64,000 nt of DNA from NCBI GenBank assembly GCA_001777915.1, contig MFFN01000004.1, positions 1 through 64,000 on the forward strand, given 5' to 3'. Each line of letters opens with the position of its first letter. Position 1 is the stretch's first letter. Made by a program: the position numbers and the translations under genes. Of this stretch, positions 6,989-16,463 are shown piece by piece. The stretch comes from Candidatus Edwardsbacteria bacterium RifOxyA12_full_54_48. Lineage in GTDB: Bacteria > Edwardsbacteria > AC1 > EtOH8. The notes below the pieces were generated by a model. It had not been told where the DNA came from, searched no databases, and saw only the letters and a list, made by a program, of their open reading frames with translations.

Positions 6989-8224
6989 TTATTTAGACAA
7001 CCGTGTTACAAACAATTCTGCCATTGCCCGGCCATTCTCAGTTATATCGTACATTCTTTCTACTTTCCTTCTGCCATTTTTTCCAAATTCAGCGGCCCTT
7101 TGTGGTTCTTTCATTAATTTTATTATTGCATTGGCTAAAGCTTCTGGGTTTTTGGGCTCTACCAAGTAGCCAGTTGAACCATCCTCAACAATTTCCGGCA
7201 CACCGGTTATCTTTGTAGCCACCACCGGCATTCCTGTTGCCATTGCTTCCATTATTACTACCGGGATGCCTTCGCTTAAGCTGGCCAGAACAAATATATC
7301 CGACTCATTGCAATATTTACTTATTTCCTCTTGCGGGCAATATCCCCTTAAAAATACTTTGTTGTCTAAATTATGGTCGGTGATAAATACCTTTAACTCG
7401 TCAAATAGTTGGCCATCACCTATAATATTTAGTATAAAATCCTGCCCGGTTTTATCAAGCAAGACACAAGCATTCAATAAGTATTGGTAGCCCTTTACCG
7501 GCGCCAACCGTCCCACACACAGTAATCGTAGCCTATCACTATACTGACGTTTCGGCACATATTTAAACTTCGCCAGGTCAACCCCGCAGCGTATTACCTT
7601 AATATCTGTATCTTTAAGGACCGCATATTTGCCAAGTAGAAACTTTTTATTGTATTCGGATATGGTGCGAAAAAATACGGCATTTTTTATCCTGTCAACC
7701 AGATCGTGAGGCGGCATAAAATGAAGGTCAAAACCATGCCCGCTAAAACTATACCCTATGCCGGTATATTTTGAGATCATTATGGCGATGGTGGCCGGCA
7801 CCCCGGCAAATTCGGCATGGATATGTCCAACTTTTTTCTGCTGGCAGATAAAGGAATAATAGATGCCGATCGGCAGCAGCAATAAATTACGAATCCCGCT
7901 GGTGGTCCCCTTCTTAATTGAAAAAAGGTTAGTGCCGGTGGTTGTAATGGCATACTGGAAACAATGCCAATACTTGACAGGATGCATCAAAGGCGCAAGT
8001 AAATTGTAAAATACTGCCGTTAAAAAATGATCATACCAGGCAGTAACAAACGGTAATCCCTGCAGGGTCAATTGCGACGTTTTTTGTTTTGACCGTTTAA
8101 CCGGAAATACTGAAACCCCAATGCCCTTTTGGGCAACAGCCAACACTTCACTTGCGGTAAAGGTGGGCAGCGGATAAATGCTTGCGATATAACCTATGTT
8201 TAGGCCTTTAATTTCCTGCGTCAT
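6989..8224 (-). CDS. Family 4 glycosyltransferase
   Basis: A cytoplasmic or peripheral GT-B glycosyltransferase of 411 residues, expected to add one sugar from a nucleotide-sugar donor to the lipid-linked repeat unit. The C-terminal donor-binding half is plain: LLCVGRLAPVKGYQYLLNA, then GYCPQEEISKYCNESDIFVLAS, and the E-x7-E signature in EGIPVVIMEAMATGMPVVAT. The N-terminal half has the long hydrophobic stretch and HAEFAGVPATIA seen in WfgS/colanic-acid-type enzymes. It follows the next upstream gene with no spacer and lies 41 bp before the invaded family 2 gene. Sugar and linkage cannot be predicted. Confidence 0.9.
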   Translation of the reverse strand: MTQEIKGLNIGYIASIYPLPTFTASEVLAVAQKGIGVSVFPVKRSKQKTSQLTLQGLPFVTAWYDHFLTAVFYNLLAPLMHPVKYWHCFQYAITTTGTNLFSIKKGTTSGIRNLLLLPIGIYYSFICQQKKVGHIHAEFAGVPATIAIMISKYTGIGYSFSGHGFDLHFMPPHDLVDRIKNAVFFRTISEYNKKFLLGKYAVLKDTDIKVIRCGVDLAKFKYVPKRQYSDRLRLLCVGRLAPVKGYQYLLNACVLLDKTGQDFILNIIGDGQLFDELKVFITDHNLDNKVFLRGYCPQEEISKYCNESDIFVLASLSEGIPVVIMEAMATGMPVVATKITGVPEIVEDGSTGYLVEPKNPEALANAIIKLMKEPQRAAEFGKNGRRKVERMYDITENGRAMAELFVTRLSK

Positions 8225-8225
8225 A

Positions 8226-9344
8226 TTACTTTTTATTGGCTTTTAGGTTATATATTTCCCGGTATATGTTCTCGGTTTTCCGGGCCAACTGCATAAAATC
8301 ACAATTGGCCTGCACCCATTCTTTTCCTGCCTGCCCCATGGCCCTCGACTTGATTGGATCATTGAAAAGCTCCAGCAGTTTTTGGGCCATGGCCGGGGCA
8401 TCGTCCGATGGCACCAGATAGCCTGTCTTGTCCGGCGTTATCAGATCCCGCACCCCGCCCACGTCAGTTGCCACTACTGGCAGGCCGGTGGCCATGTATT
8501 CCAGAATTGAATTAGAAAAGCCCTCCCATTTCGAGGTTAGTAAGCCCACATTTGACGCCGCCAGAAGGTTGGGCACATCAAGCCGCTGACCCAAGAACCT
8601 AAAATTATTCATCAACCCGGATTCTTTAACCAATTCCCTGATTTCTTTTTCGGCCACCCCTTGGCCGACAACCAGAAAAAAAATGTTTTTTTTCTTTTCG
8701 ATTGCCATTGCAGCTGCTTTGACCAGCATTTGATGATTCTTAACCGGCTTGATGCTGCCGGTTATGACCGCCAAAAAGCAATCGTTTTTTAAATTCAGTT
8801 CCCGGCGTACCGCACCCCTTTCCGACAATGCATTAAACTTGTCAAGGTTATACCCGTTGGGAACAAAATATGTTTTGTTTTCGGGTATACCTATAAATTG
8901 TGTCAAACGTATACGGCCGATGTTGGTATTGCTGATGATGCCATCGGCCAAAGGCCATAACATTCGTTCAAACCATAATTCTTTTTTTTCGTAATGTATC
9001 CCACCGGATCGATTGGAGGTCAGCAATACTTTCACACCCACCAACCGGCCAGCCAATCTCCCCCATAGATCTGCCCCAAACAGAAAGGTTTGCAGAACAT
9101 CAATGTTACGCTGCCGCAACAGACGGATCAGCTTGAAAATTACCCTTATATCGTATTTGGATTTTTTGTTAAGGCAAACAACTTCAGTGCCCCGGCTGGC
9201 CGCTTCATTGGCCAGTGGACCGAGCGAATTAAGGCAACATATTGTTACCTTGTGTCCCAGTTCTTTCAAGCCACAAGCCAGCTCTACCACCTGCCGTTCG
9301 GCCCCGCCGACCTCAAGGTTTTGAATTAATAATAAAAGGTTCAT
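8226..9344 (-). CDS. Family 4 glycosyltransferase
   Basis: GT-B enzyme of 372 residues with the N-terminal glycine-rich loop in LLLIQNLEVGGAERQVVELACGL and the donor-site E-x7-E in EGFSNSILEYMATGLPVVATDVGG. The ITGSIKPVKNHQMLVKAA segment is the usual linker start of the second Rossmann domain. It ends one base before the start of the next gene in the operon. The upstream neighbour is the ATP-grasp gene, four bases away. It probably acts on the undecaprenyl-linked oligosaccharide at the cytoplasmic face; specificity is unknown. Confidence 0.9.
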   Translation of the reverse strand: MNLLLLIQNLEVGGAERQVVELACGLKELGHKVTICCLNSLGPLANEAASRGTEVVCLNKKSKYDIRVIFKLIRLLRQRNIDVLQTFLFGADLWGRLAGRLVGVKVLLTSNRSGGIHYEKKELWFERMLWPLADGIISNTNIGRIRLTQFIGIPENKTYFVPNGYNLDKFNALSERGAVRRELNLKNDCFLAVITGSIKPVKNHQMLVKAAAMAIEKKKNIFFLVVGQGVAEKEIRELVKESGLMNNFRFLGQRLDVPNLLAASNVGLLTSKWEGFSNSILEYMATGLPVVATDVGGVRDLITPDKTGYLVPSDDAPAMAQKLLELFNDPIKSRAMGQAGKEWVQANCDFMQLARKTENIYREIYNLKANKK

Positions 9345-9348
9345 TCGT

Positions 9349-10380
9349 CTATTTTATTGTGCCCAGCAGATCTTCCAATATGGCATCCTCCGGGTGGGTA
9401 TGCCCTTCATGCCAGTTTAATTTCTGATCCCAATGCCCGGGGCAGTCATAAACCGCTTTGGGCTGATAGCCGTAGCTGACCTCGACTATTTTAGGCTTGC
9501 CGTTTTCATCCTTTATAAAATCAAAGGCCATGCTCTGGGATCTCATTTTTTCAGCCACAGCAAAGGCAATTTTTACGTATTCCATGTCTAGGCGCTTTAG
9601 ATCATAACTGATGGAACCACTCCCGGAGGCCCTGAAATCATTGGGCCGGACATCACGGGTAAATCCAAAAGCCCGGTTGCCGACCAACGTTATCCTGGTG
9701 TCGTATTGGTTGCCCGGCATAAACTCCTGAAAGTAGACATAATCCTTTTCCCGCGGCATTTGCTGTTTGGTAATGGCCGAGCTTAATAAATACTTGGGAA
9801 ACCTTTTCAGCTTACCAACAAACTGGGGGAAAGTGCCAATTTTGCGAAGTTTTGTTTTGGCATCGCCAAAATACCCGTGGTATGAAACGAACCCCAGGCC
9901 AAATGCCTGTTGGCATAGTTTTATTGCCTCATTTTTATCTTTTACTAAACGGACATTGGCCGAACCGGCCCCGCTCTTCAGTTTAAATACCTTTGGATAG
10001 GTTGCCTGCTCTGCCCATTCAAGGGCTTTTTCTTTTTGGTAAAATACATAGCTGGGCACCAGCGGGGCGCCTAAAGCTTCCAATAAATATTTTTGGGCGA
10101 TCTTATCGTCAAAGTGCCAGCAGGTAACCGTATCGGGAAAAACAATTATGCCGGCCTGTTCCGCAGACGCTATTATTTTTCGCGAATGAGCTATGTCTGC
10201 CAGTACATCATGCGTAATGGGCCATAGCAAATGGGTAAAGCCATTCAGTTGTTCAATGATGTCATTATCATAGCAATTAATTATTTTATGCCTTATGCCA
10301 TGCAATTGGCAATATTCCAACCAACGATCGGAAAAACTGCCTGAACGGTGGTGAATGGCAATATGAATTTTATCCTTCAA
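9349..10380 (-). CDS. ATP-grasp domain protein in the polysaccharide operon
   Basis: The 343 residues include ATP-grasp features: YPKVFKLKSGAGSANVRLV (nucleotide-binding lysine and glycine-rich loop, about residues 129-147), YVYFQEFMPGNQYDTRITLVG, and an acidic metal-binding end in FDFIKDENGKPKIVEVSYGY. The family makes acyl-phosphate intermediates to join a carboxylate to an amine or thiol. In a glycan cluster this could attach an amino acid to a sugar, but that is inference. It overlaps the 3' end of the DUF362 gene by 11 bases, so the two are probably made together. It is not a recognisable RimK or D-Ala ligase. Confidence 0.8.
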   Translation of the reverse strand: MKDKIHIAIHHRSGSFSDRWLEYCQLHGIRHKIINCYDNDIIEQLNGFTHLLWPITHDVLADIAHSRKIIASAEQAGIIVFPDTVTCWHFDDKIAQKYLLEALGAPLVPSYVFYQKEKALEWAEQATYPKVFKLKSGAGSANVRLVKDKNEAIKLCQQAFGLGFVSYHGYFGDAKTKLRKIGTFPQFVGKLKRFPKYLLSSAITKQQMPREKDYVYFQEFMPGNQYDTRITLVGNRAFGFTRDVRPNDFRASGSGSISYDLKRLDMEYVKIAFAVAEKMRSQSMAFDFIKDENGKPKIVEVSYGYQPKAVYDCPGHWDQKLNWHEGHTHPEDAILEDLLGTIK

Positions 10381-11803
10381 TATGTCCTCCCCAGCCCTTG
10401 GGCGGCGTAAAGTTAAAACCAGACTTGGGCAACTGGTTTATTTTGTCATTCCATTCTGGTTTATTACTGCTGACTGTCATGTCATGATAACTGACATCAG
10501 ACAAGGGATATTTACCGTCCGCCAATGATTCACGCAAGGCCGGTATTTTATTGTGATCGTAGCCCATCAGCCAGCAGGCGGCGGCATCACCAGCTGCGGC
10601 ATCCAGACCGGCGATGATGCACCCCACCGCCTTGGCCGCAGGCTCCAATGGCCCTTCTCCCTCGCCGGCAATTATGGCATCAACCAGATTTATTTGCACC
10701 CGTTGTCTTGCAGGTTTCAAAATACCATTTTTATCGGCAAAGATAAGTATTTTGTTGAGATCATTAACAGTCCGCCAGATAGTATCGTTGCCGTGCCAGC
10801 TGCCTTCACCGATATCAAAATGATGCCTGCTCGCACTTGAAGCCTTGAGTGAAGGTACCTTGGATAATGTTCTTAATACCCGCTTAAACGCCACGCCAAC
10901 CAATAATATAAATTTGCCTACGGGTTTTGGCATTGTAGCCAATGCCTCTATGACACTACGTTCCGTTTTATTGTAAATTCCCCGCCCGGGGTATTCGTCG
11001 CCGCCTTGTCCTGACCCGCCGCGCCGGTGATGCGGCAGGTATTCCTTTTTTCCGTTGATGCCCACCATGTTTTTAAGACAGCAGGTCATTCCGGCCTTTT
11101 TGTGGGTCTTAAGTTTGGGCATGTTTATTACCACCTCAGACGAAAGCACCGTCTTGGAGATCAAATACTGGTGCTTGCCCGGGGCATGGCTGTTGATGGT
11201 GGTTTTTTGATCGTAACCGGAGACCTCAAACAGGCTGGAATCATTGCTTATCGGCTCCAGGGCGCTTTTATCCTTCAGGTCTATCAGGCAATAGCCCAAG
11301 GGATCTCCGGGTGTCTCATCCAGCATGGTTCTTCTGCCCAGGCTATCGAACCTGGTTCGGACCATTCGCAGGTCAATGATATCGACCGGAAGCCAGCCGG
11401 GCTGGCGTAGAGCCTCTAAATATTCATTTATTCTGTTAAAAGCCAACAGTCTTTCCCAGTCGGCGCCTTGGATCGGGGCATCGGCGATGGTGATCGTGCC
11501 CCTGCCCTGCAGGGCCGGTTGGACCAGGGAAACGGTAGCGGCTATCAGCGAACTATGGGTTATTAAGGCATCGGACCAAGAGCCGTCATCTTCCCTGACC
11601 CAGTTTGGTTTTATAACCACGGATTGACCCGGTTGGATATGTTTCCCAAAAATATTATTTTCGTCACCGACGCCAGCAAGACCCAGGGCATGCACAATTT
11701 CCCGGCGTAAAAGCCCCAAGCCTTCCACATCATCGGGTCGGGGATACCCTGAAATGGTAGTTTGCAAAAGTGAAACAATTTTTTGTCTATTTTGTGTCGT
11801 CAA
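10370..11803 (-). CDS. DUF362 domain protein
   Basis: A 477-residue member of the DUF362 family, whose hallmarks are visible: VVIKPNWV near residues 64-71, the PKLKTHKKAGMTCCLKNMVG block near 230, and a glycine-rich C-terminal region (IIAGEGEGPLEPAAKAVGCIIAG). The biochemical role of the family is not established; some members carry iron-sulfur clusters but no ferredoxin-type cysteine cluster is obvious here. DUF362 genes recur in polysaccharide loci of environmental bacteria. It overlaps both neighbours (17 bases with the ligase gene upstream, 11 with the ATP-grasp gene downstream), which suggests coupled translation and a joint function with the ATP-grasp protein. Confidence 0.85.
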   Translation of the reverse strand: MTTQNRQKIVSLLQTTISGYPRPDDVEGLGLLRREIVHALGLAGVGDENNIFGKHIQPGQSVVIKPNWVREDDGSWSDALITHSSLIAATVSLVQPALQGRGTITIADAPIQGADWERLLAFNRINEYLEALRQPGWLPVDIIDLRMVRTRFDSLGRRTMLDETPGDPLGYCLIDLKDKSALEPISNDSSLFEVSGYDQKTTINSHAPGKHQYLISKTVLSSEVVINMPKLKTHKKAGMTCCLKNMVGINGKKEYLPHHRRGGSGQGGDEYPGRGIYNKTERSVIEALATMPKPVGKFILLVGVAFKRVLRTLSKVPSLKASSASRHHFDIGEGSWHGNDTIWRTVNDLNKILIFADKNGILKPARQRVQINLVDAIIAGEGEGPLEPAAKAVGCIIAGLDAAAGDAAACWLMGYDHNKIPALRESLADGKYPLSDVSYHDMTVSSNKPEWNDKINQLPKSGFNFTPPKGWGGHIEG

Positions 11804-13142
11804 TTGTGGAATCCGTCTCTTTAATGGTTTCCCTAGCGCTTATGTTTGCCAGAACCACCGATATCCCGGCCATAATAAATATTAATTTATCCAACGGACC
11901 GCTGCCAAAAATACCGGCAACCGCCAACCCTATGGCTAGGGCCAAAAGATAACGGGAGCTGTCGGTCGTAACTGTATTTACTTTGATGGAAGTTTTAATA
12001 TTTTTATATATGGTTGTAAAAAAAGCCAGATATAACGCCAAACCTATTATTCCCTGCTCGCAGAGCATGCCCAGATACCAGGAATGCATAACATAAGGTA
12101 TTAGCGAACCATTAACCTTTGGGAAACTGAACGCCCCCCAGCCCCATAGCGGGCTTGCTAAAAATAATTCCCAGCCCCTTCTATACATCCAGGCCCTTAT
12201 TCCCGTTTCGCTCTGTACGGAGCTGTAGACAGCATGGCCCGGCAACGGTATATACTGAAACCTCTGCCAGAATATCTCCGGCGCAATGTAAAGGAATAAA
12301 ACAAACAGTGAAAATATCAATATCAGAGTGGATGGTTTTTTTATGAAGTTCCTTAAAAGGATGAAGGCAGCAACCAACAAACCGATGCTGGCGCTGCGGG
12401 AGGCGGCAAAGCCAAAGGCTAAAAGGAACATCCCGGCAAAACCGGTCAGTAGGGTGTTTTTTAACGAGAGAACGGGTTTTTTTAAAAATGACAGGGCCAG
12501 GGTCAAGCCGATTATGCAATTATAGGCCAAGGCATTGGCATTCCCGGTAAGGCCGGACATTCGCCCCTTGCTGTATATTACAAATCCGCTGACTGCTGTC
12601 ACCAGGCAGGCCAGCATGATAACTGCCAACACTTTATTTAACTCTTCCCGATTCTCAACAAATAATACCACGGCCGCCAGCACTATCAAAGATGGTATGG
12701 TGTCAATAATAAACGTTCCGATATATTCCGGATAGCTTACCAGATCGGTAAAGGCGCCCCAGAGTACCAGGACAACGGCTATTGCCGTAGTTCTGTTGCT
12801 TTTAAGATTTTGCCAGCGTGACCGGTTGAAATGGGTGGCTATGGCCAGCAGCAACATCAGGCCAAATATCCGGGTGGGGGTTATGGGAAATGTTTGTCCC
12901 AGGGCTTGCTCAAAATTGGCCGGAAAGAAAATAGTGGCCAGGGTTACTAATAAAATGTAAAATGGCTTTTTTATAGCCAGGTAAGTAAAGAAACTCAATA
13001 TCACCAGGGATCCCAGCGCTATGGCCCCAAAGCGCCAGACAAACCAGGCGGTAACGCCGAACAGAACTAAGTATGCGATAGCCGCAGATGGTTGCCGTTT
13101 TAAAATAACATTGGGGTTTATATTTCTGAGATCAATTATCAT
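11787..13142 (-). CDS. O-antigen ligase/polymerase family membrane protein
   Basis: The 451-residue polytopic inner-membrane protein has about twelve hydrophobic segments and the Wzy_C-type periplasmic loop, centred on ETGIRAWMYRRGWELFLASPLWGWGAFSF and followed by HSWYLGMLCEQGIIGLALYL. That signature is shared by WaaL ligases and Wzy polymerases, so the protein either polymerises the repeat units made by this locus or attaches the glycan to its acceptor. With only one such protein and a Wzx-type flippase in the operon, a polymerase role is slightly more likely. Its start overlaps the preceding glycosyltransferase by four bases. Confidence 0.85.
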   Translation of the reverse strand: MIIDLRNINPNVILKRQPSAAIAYLVLFGVTAWFVWRFGAIALGSLVILSFFTYLAIKKPFYILLVTLATIFFPANFEQALGQTFPITPTRIFGLMLLLAIATHFNRSRWQNLKSNRTTAIAVVLVLWGAFTDLVSYPEYIGTFIIDTIPSLIVLAAVVLFVENREELNKVLAVIMLACLVTAVSGFVIYSKGRMSGLTGNANALAYNCIIGLTLALSFLKKPVLSLKNTLLTGFAGMFLLAFGFAASRSASIGLLVAAFILLRNFIKKPSTLILIFSLFVLFLYIAPEIFWQRFQYIPLPGHAVYSSVQSETGIRAWMYRRGWELFLASPLWGWGAFSFPKVNGSLIPYVMHSWYLGMLCEQGIIGLALYLAFFTTIYKNIKTSIKVNTVTTDSSRYLLALAIGLAVAGIFGSGPLDKLIFIMAGISVVLANISARETIKETDSTIDDTK

Positions 13143-14302
13143 TTAAGCGCCGCCCCCTGCAAGACCAACTTCAACCGGGACGATTTTTCGGACCAACCGT
13201 TGGCCAGCGCTTCAAGCCGCCCGGCCCGGCCCATACGTTGGCAAAGGTCTGCATCACCCAATAATCGCAGGATCGCTCTGCTAATTTGCCCTGTATCGCT
13301 TCCGTCAACCAATAAACCGCTTACGCCATCTTCCACCGCGTCCGGCACCCCGCCGTCCCGGCCGCCGATAACCGGTTTCCCCCAATATCCCGCTTCCAAG
13401 TATACGATGCCAAAGCCCTCGTTATCGCCATTTGGCAAAGCACGGTTGGGCATTATAAATATTTGGCAATGCTGGTATAGGTATGCTACCTCTTCATCCG
13501 TGGCATCGGTTACGACGGTAACCTGTTTTTGCAAGCCAAGGTCTGCGATCAGGCCTTTCAGCCGGGCTTCCTCCTGGCCCGCCCCGGCGATCACATAATG
13601 AACCCCCGGGTGATCCTTTATTATTATCGGCAAAGACCGCAGGACCATATCCTGGCCCTTGCGTTCAATCAACCGTCCTACCGTCAGCAATATACTTTTA
13701 TCCTTGATCCCAGACCAAATCCCGGGTTCCTTGGCGGAGGTTGCATTACATTTGGCGCTGTCAAACCCCGGGGTTAGCAGGGTGATCCTTCCCGGTTCAA
13801 CGCCATGTTCGATCAGTTTATTTACCGCATATTTGCTGATGGTTAAAACCCCATCAGCCCGCCGCAAGGCCATCAACACTAATTTTCGCCTGATCGGACC
13901 TGCCGTATATATACCGGTCAGGTCTTCACCCATTACGGTTGCCACCCAATGCTTGCCGGTTGTCAACGACAACAGCCAACCAATAAATGCCCCAGGATAA
14001 AAATTGCCTATATGTATGACATCTGTTTTTTCTTTGACAATTAGACCCCAGGCGGCAAAGAACTGTTTTATAAGGTTAACTGCCTTGGCCAAGTGCGCTT
14101 CATTTATCGCTGTCCGTTTAATGAAGTTCCTGCGAATAACCCGATATGGCAGCAAAGCATCGAATTCTGCTGTACCTGGTGCTTGTGCGGTCAACACGAC
14201 CAATTCCTCTGAAACAAACGCTGAATGAAGGTAATAATAATAAACAACCGACCCGCCAACCATGGGGGGCGGATAATCTGGATTTATGAATAGGCATTTC
14301 AT
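13139..14302 (-). CDS. Family 4 glycosyltransferase
   Basis: GT-B enzyme of 387 residues. It opens MKCLFINPDYPPPMVGGSVVYYYYL, the usual acceptor-domain start of a GT4 enzyme, and has LLTVGRLIERKGQDMVLRSL, then EGFGIVYLEAGYWGKPVIGGRDGG carrying E-x7-E. Of the family 4 enzymes here it is closest to the PimB/mannosyltransferase-like pattern, but assignment of the donor sugar would be a guess. It shares four-base overlaps (ATGA type) with the genes on both sides. Confidence 0.9.
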   Translation of the reverse strand: MKCLFINPDYPPPMVGGSVVYYYYLHSAFVSEELVVLTAQAPGTAEFDALLPYRVIRRNFIKRTAINEAHLAKAVNLIKQFFAAWGLIVKEKTDVIHIGNFYPGAFIGWLLSLTTGKHWVATVMGEDLTGIYTAGPIRRKLVLMALRRADGVLTISKYAVNKLIEHGVEPGRITLLTPGFDSAKCNATSAKEPGIWSGIKDKSILLTVGRLIERKGQDMVLRSLPIIIKDHPGVHYVIAGAGQEEARLKGLIADLGLQKQVTVVTDATDEEVAYLYQHCQIFIMPNRALPNGDNEGFGIVYLEAGYWGKPVIGGRDGGVPDAVEDGVSGLLVDGSDTGQISRAILRLLGDADLCQRMGRAGRLEALANGWSEKSSRLKLVLQGAALK

Positions 14303-15429
14303 AGCAGGCCCTTATACACGTCTATTGTCTGCCGGGCGCATTTCTCCCAGGAAAACAACGTTGCCCTCTTTTGCCCTTTAAGCCGGTAGTCACCGGCCAA
14401 AGCACTGTCCGTTGCAAACCGCTGTATCGCCGCGACCCAGCCCTCATGATCGTTGGCATCCAACAGCACCGCGGCCTCCCCGGCCACTTCAGGAAGGGAC
14501 GAATTATTTGCCGCTATCACCGGACAGCCGCAGTTAAAGGCTTCCAGCACCGGCAGGCCAAAACCCTCCATCAGGCTGGGATAGCAAAAACAGGCGGCAG
14601 TATTATACAAACGAACCAGCACTTCCGTTGACGGGCTGTTTAAAACAGTGATGGATCCCCTGGCCGGACTGTCGGCCAATGCCTGGTGGAATCCGGGATA
14701 CGGCAGGCTCTGGCGGCCCGCTATTACCAGTTTTAAGCCCGGTGCGCGTTTCAAGGCATCAGCAAATACTTCTACCAGAAATGTCAGGTTTTTTCTGGGC
14801 TCAATATTTCCCACGTATAATATGAACGGCAGGCCGATGCCAAGCTCTTTTTCCATTTCTGCGGCGCATTGGGACCGGTCCAGTTGCCGGTATTCCGGCC
14901 CGCAGCCCAGGGGAATGACATTTATTTTGCTTTCAGCTATTTCCCAAATATTGATCAGGTCGTGTTTTGTCGCCTGCGAGTCGGTTATCACCCTGTCCGC
15001 CAGCTTGGCGGATCTTAGCCCGTATTCACGGTAATGGTCGGTTTGTTTTGTCCGGGGGTAGAAGGTGGCAAACGACAGATCGTGCACCGTAAGCACGGTC
15101 TGGCAACGGGGGTATTTTGCACCTATCAGGCTGGGGAAATGAATGATGTCCGCGCCGCTCTTTTTCACAAACGAACCCAGGTACCAGCGATGCCACATTT
15201 GATACGCCAGCCGGTCGGACAGCGATTGCGGCACCCAGGCCTTGAAATATCTTGCTTTTGTTGTGGCAGGGAAATGCGGCAAGTCGCCGCTTTTTTTATA
15301 ACGGTTGGCTATGAAATGTATCTCTTCAATTTCCGGCAAGCGGCACAGTTCCCCGGCCAGATGATACATATAATTACCCACGCCGGAGCGATTGCCCAAC
15401 AGCAGGGTGGATTCAAAAGCCAGTTTCAT
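14299..15429 (-). CDS. Family 4 glycosyltransferase
   Basis: A 376-residue GT-B enzyme of the WbaZ/mannosyltransferase-like group. Indicators are the N-terminal GNRSGVGNYMYHLAGEL, HDLSFATFYPRTKQTDHYREYGLRSAKLADRVITDSQATK in the acceptor domain, ILYVGNIEPRKNLTFLVEVF, and EGFGLPVLEAFNCGCPVIAANNSSLPEVAGEAA with E-x7-E. Many enzymes of this type transfer mannose from GDP-mannose; that specificity is family inference only. It overlaps both neighbours by four bases. Confidence 0.9.
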   Translation of the reverse strand: MKLAFESTLLLGNRSGVGNYMYHLAGELCRLPEIEEIHFIANRYKKSGDLPHFPATTKARYFKAWVPQSLSDRLAYQMWHRWYLGSFVKKSGADIIHFPSLIGAKYPRCQTVLTVHDLSFATFYPRTKQTDHYREYGLRSAKLADRVITDSQATKHDLINIWEIAESKINVIPLGCGPEYRQLDRSQCAAEMEKELGIGLPFILYVGNIEPRKNLTFLVEVFADALKRAPGLKLVIAGRQSLPYPGFHQALADSPARGSITVLNSPSTEVLVRLYNTAACFCYPSLMEGFGLPVLEAFNCGCPVIAANNSSLPEVAGEAAVLLDANDHEGWVAAIQRFATDSALAGDYRLKGQKRATLFSWEKCARQTIDVYKGLL

Positions 15430-16448
15430 TTCCGGCTCCGCTTGACTGCTATCGTGTGCAACCCTATGCCCCAGATCAATTGGGCCCAGTTCACCAGGAA
15501 ATATTCCATGAGGCCTTTAAAATACCTGCTTTGCCAGAAAAAACTGCTGATCTTGAAACCAATTATCTTCAATGGATTTCGCAGATCGCGGGAGGAGGTT
15601 TCCAATTGTTTCCGCCAGGTTTCCGATAAAAACAACTTGGGCTTCAGGCCCGCCCGTTTCATTGCCTGCTTGTAACGGTTGATGGGATAGGCATGTTCGT
15701 TAATTCCCAGTTCTATTTCTTCCAGATCCTGGCCGTAATCAAACAACCCGGACACCGTATCGTTGATGGCTACGAACCGTCCTCCGGGCTTCAGCACCCG
15801 GCCGGCTTCGGCGCATAGCTGGTCAAGATCGGGTGAGTGATGCACGGTGGCGGTAGAGAAAACCAGGTCGAAGGACTTATCGGCAAAAGGCAGCCGTTCC
15901 ATATCGGCCAGAATACGCTCAAAGAACAGTTTTTCTGTCAGATATACCTCTGCGCTCTCCAATCCTATATATTTGTCCCTGACCACGTCCAAAGCGGTCA
16001 CTTTACAGCCCAGCCTTGCGAACGCGGCTGATGCCCAGCATCGCCCCGCACCCAGTTCCAGTACTTCCTCGTTGCCTACGAGGTTCAATTGTTTTAAGGC
16101 CAGGTCAAAATTATCGGCGTGTTGGTTCCAGGCTTCAATGCTTTCGGGGTCGGGGCTGACGCTGGCATCCAGCCTGGGGAGTTTAAGCAGCCATTGGTCT
16201 TTGAACTGTTCGGGGTTGCGCTGCGGGGTGTGATATTTCTTCCATCCGGCGATCTCGCTGCTGACCGTTTCCGAGGGTCGTGGCAGGAAGTCAATGATGC
16301 CCCTTGTGACGGGATACGAGGCCCGGCATGACCCGCACATCAACTTGGCATCGGTTATCTCCAACTGTCCCTGTTTGGCGTTCTGGAGCAGCAACCCGCT
16401 GGCTTTGCAATCAGGACATATCAGTTTATTTATGATACTGTCACGCAT
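15426..16448 (-). CDS. SAM-dependent methyltransferase with N-terminal zinc-ribbon segment
   Basis: The first 50 residues form a Trm112-like zinc site (CPDCKASG and CGSC), and are followed by a linker and a class I methyltransferase fold. Motif I is VLELGAGRCWASAAFARLGCKVTALD. The acidic FDLVFSTATVHHSPDLDQLCAEAGRVLKPGGRFVAIND block is typical of the Methyltransf_11 group. The C-terminal 90 residues are basic. The likely substrate is a sugar or a glycan intermediate of this locus. It lies 15 bp downstream of a family 4 glycosyltransferase and overlaps the next by four bases. Confidence 0.85.
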   Translation of the reverse strand: MRDSIINKLICPDCKASGLLLQNAKQGQLEITDAKLMCGSCRASYPVTRGIIDFLPRPSETVSSEIAGWKKYHTPQRNPEQFKDQWLLKLPRLDASVSPDPESIEAWNQHADNFDLALKQLNLVGNEEVLELGAGRCWASAAFARLGCKVTALDVVRDKYIGLESAEVYLTEKLFFERILADMERLPFADKSFDLVFSTATVHHSPDLDQLCAEAGRVLKPGGRFVAINDTVSGLFDYGQDLEEIELGINEHAYPINRYKQAMKRAGLKPKLFLSETWRKQLETSSRDLRNPLKIIGFKISSFFWQSRYFKGLMEYFLVNWAQLIWGIGLHTIAVKRSRK

Positions 16449-16463
16449 TAATTATCACCATAA

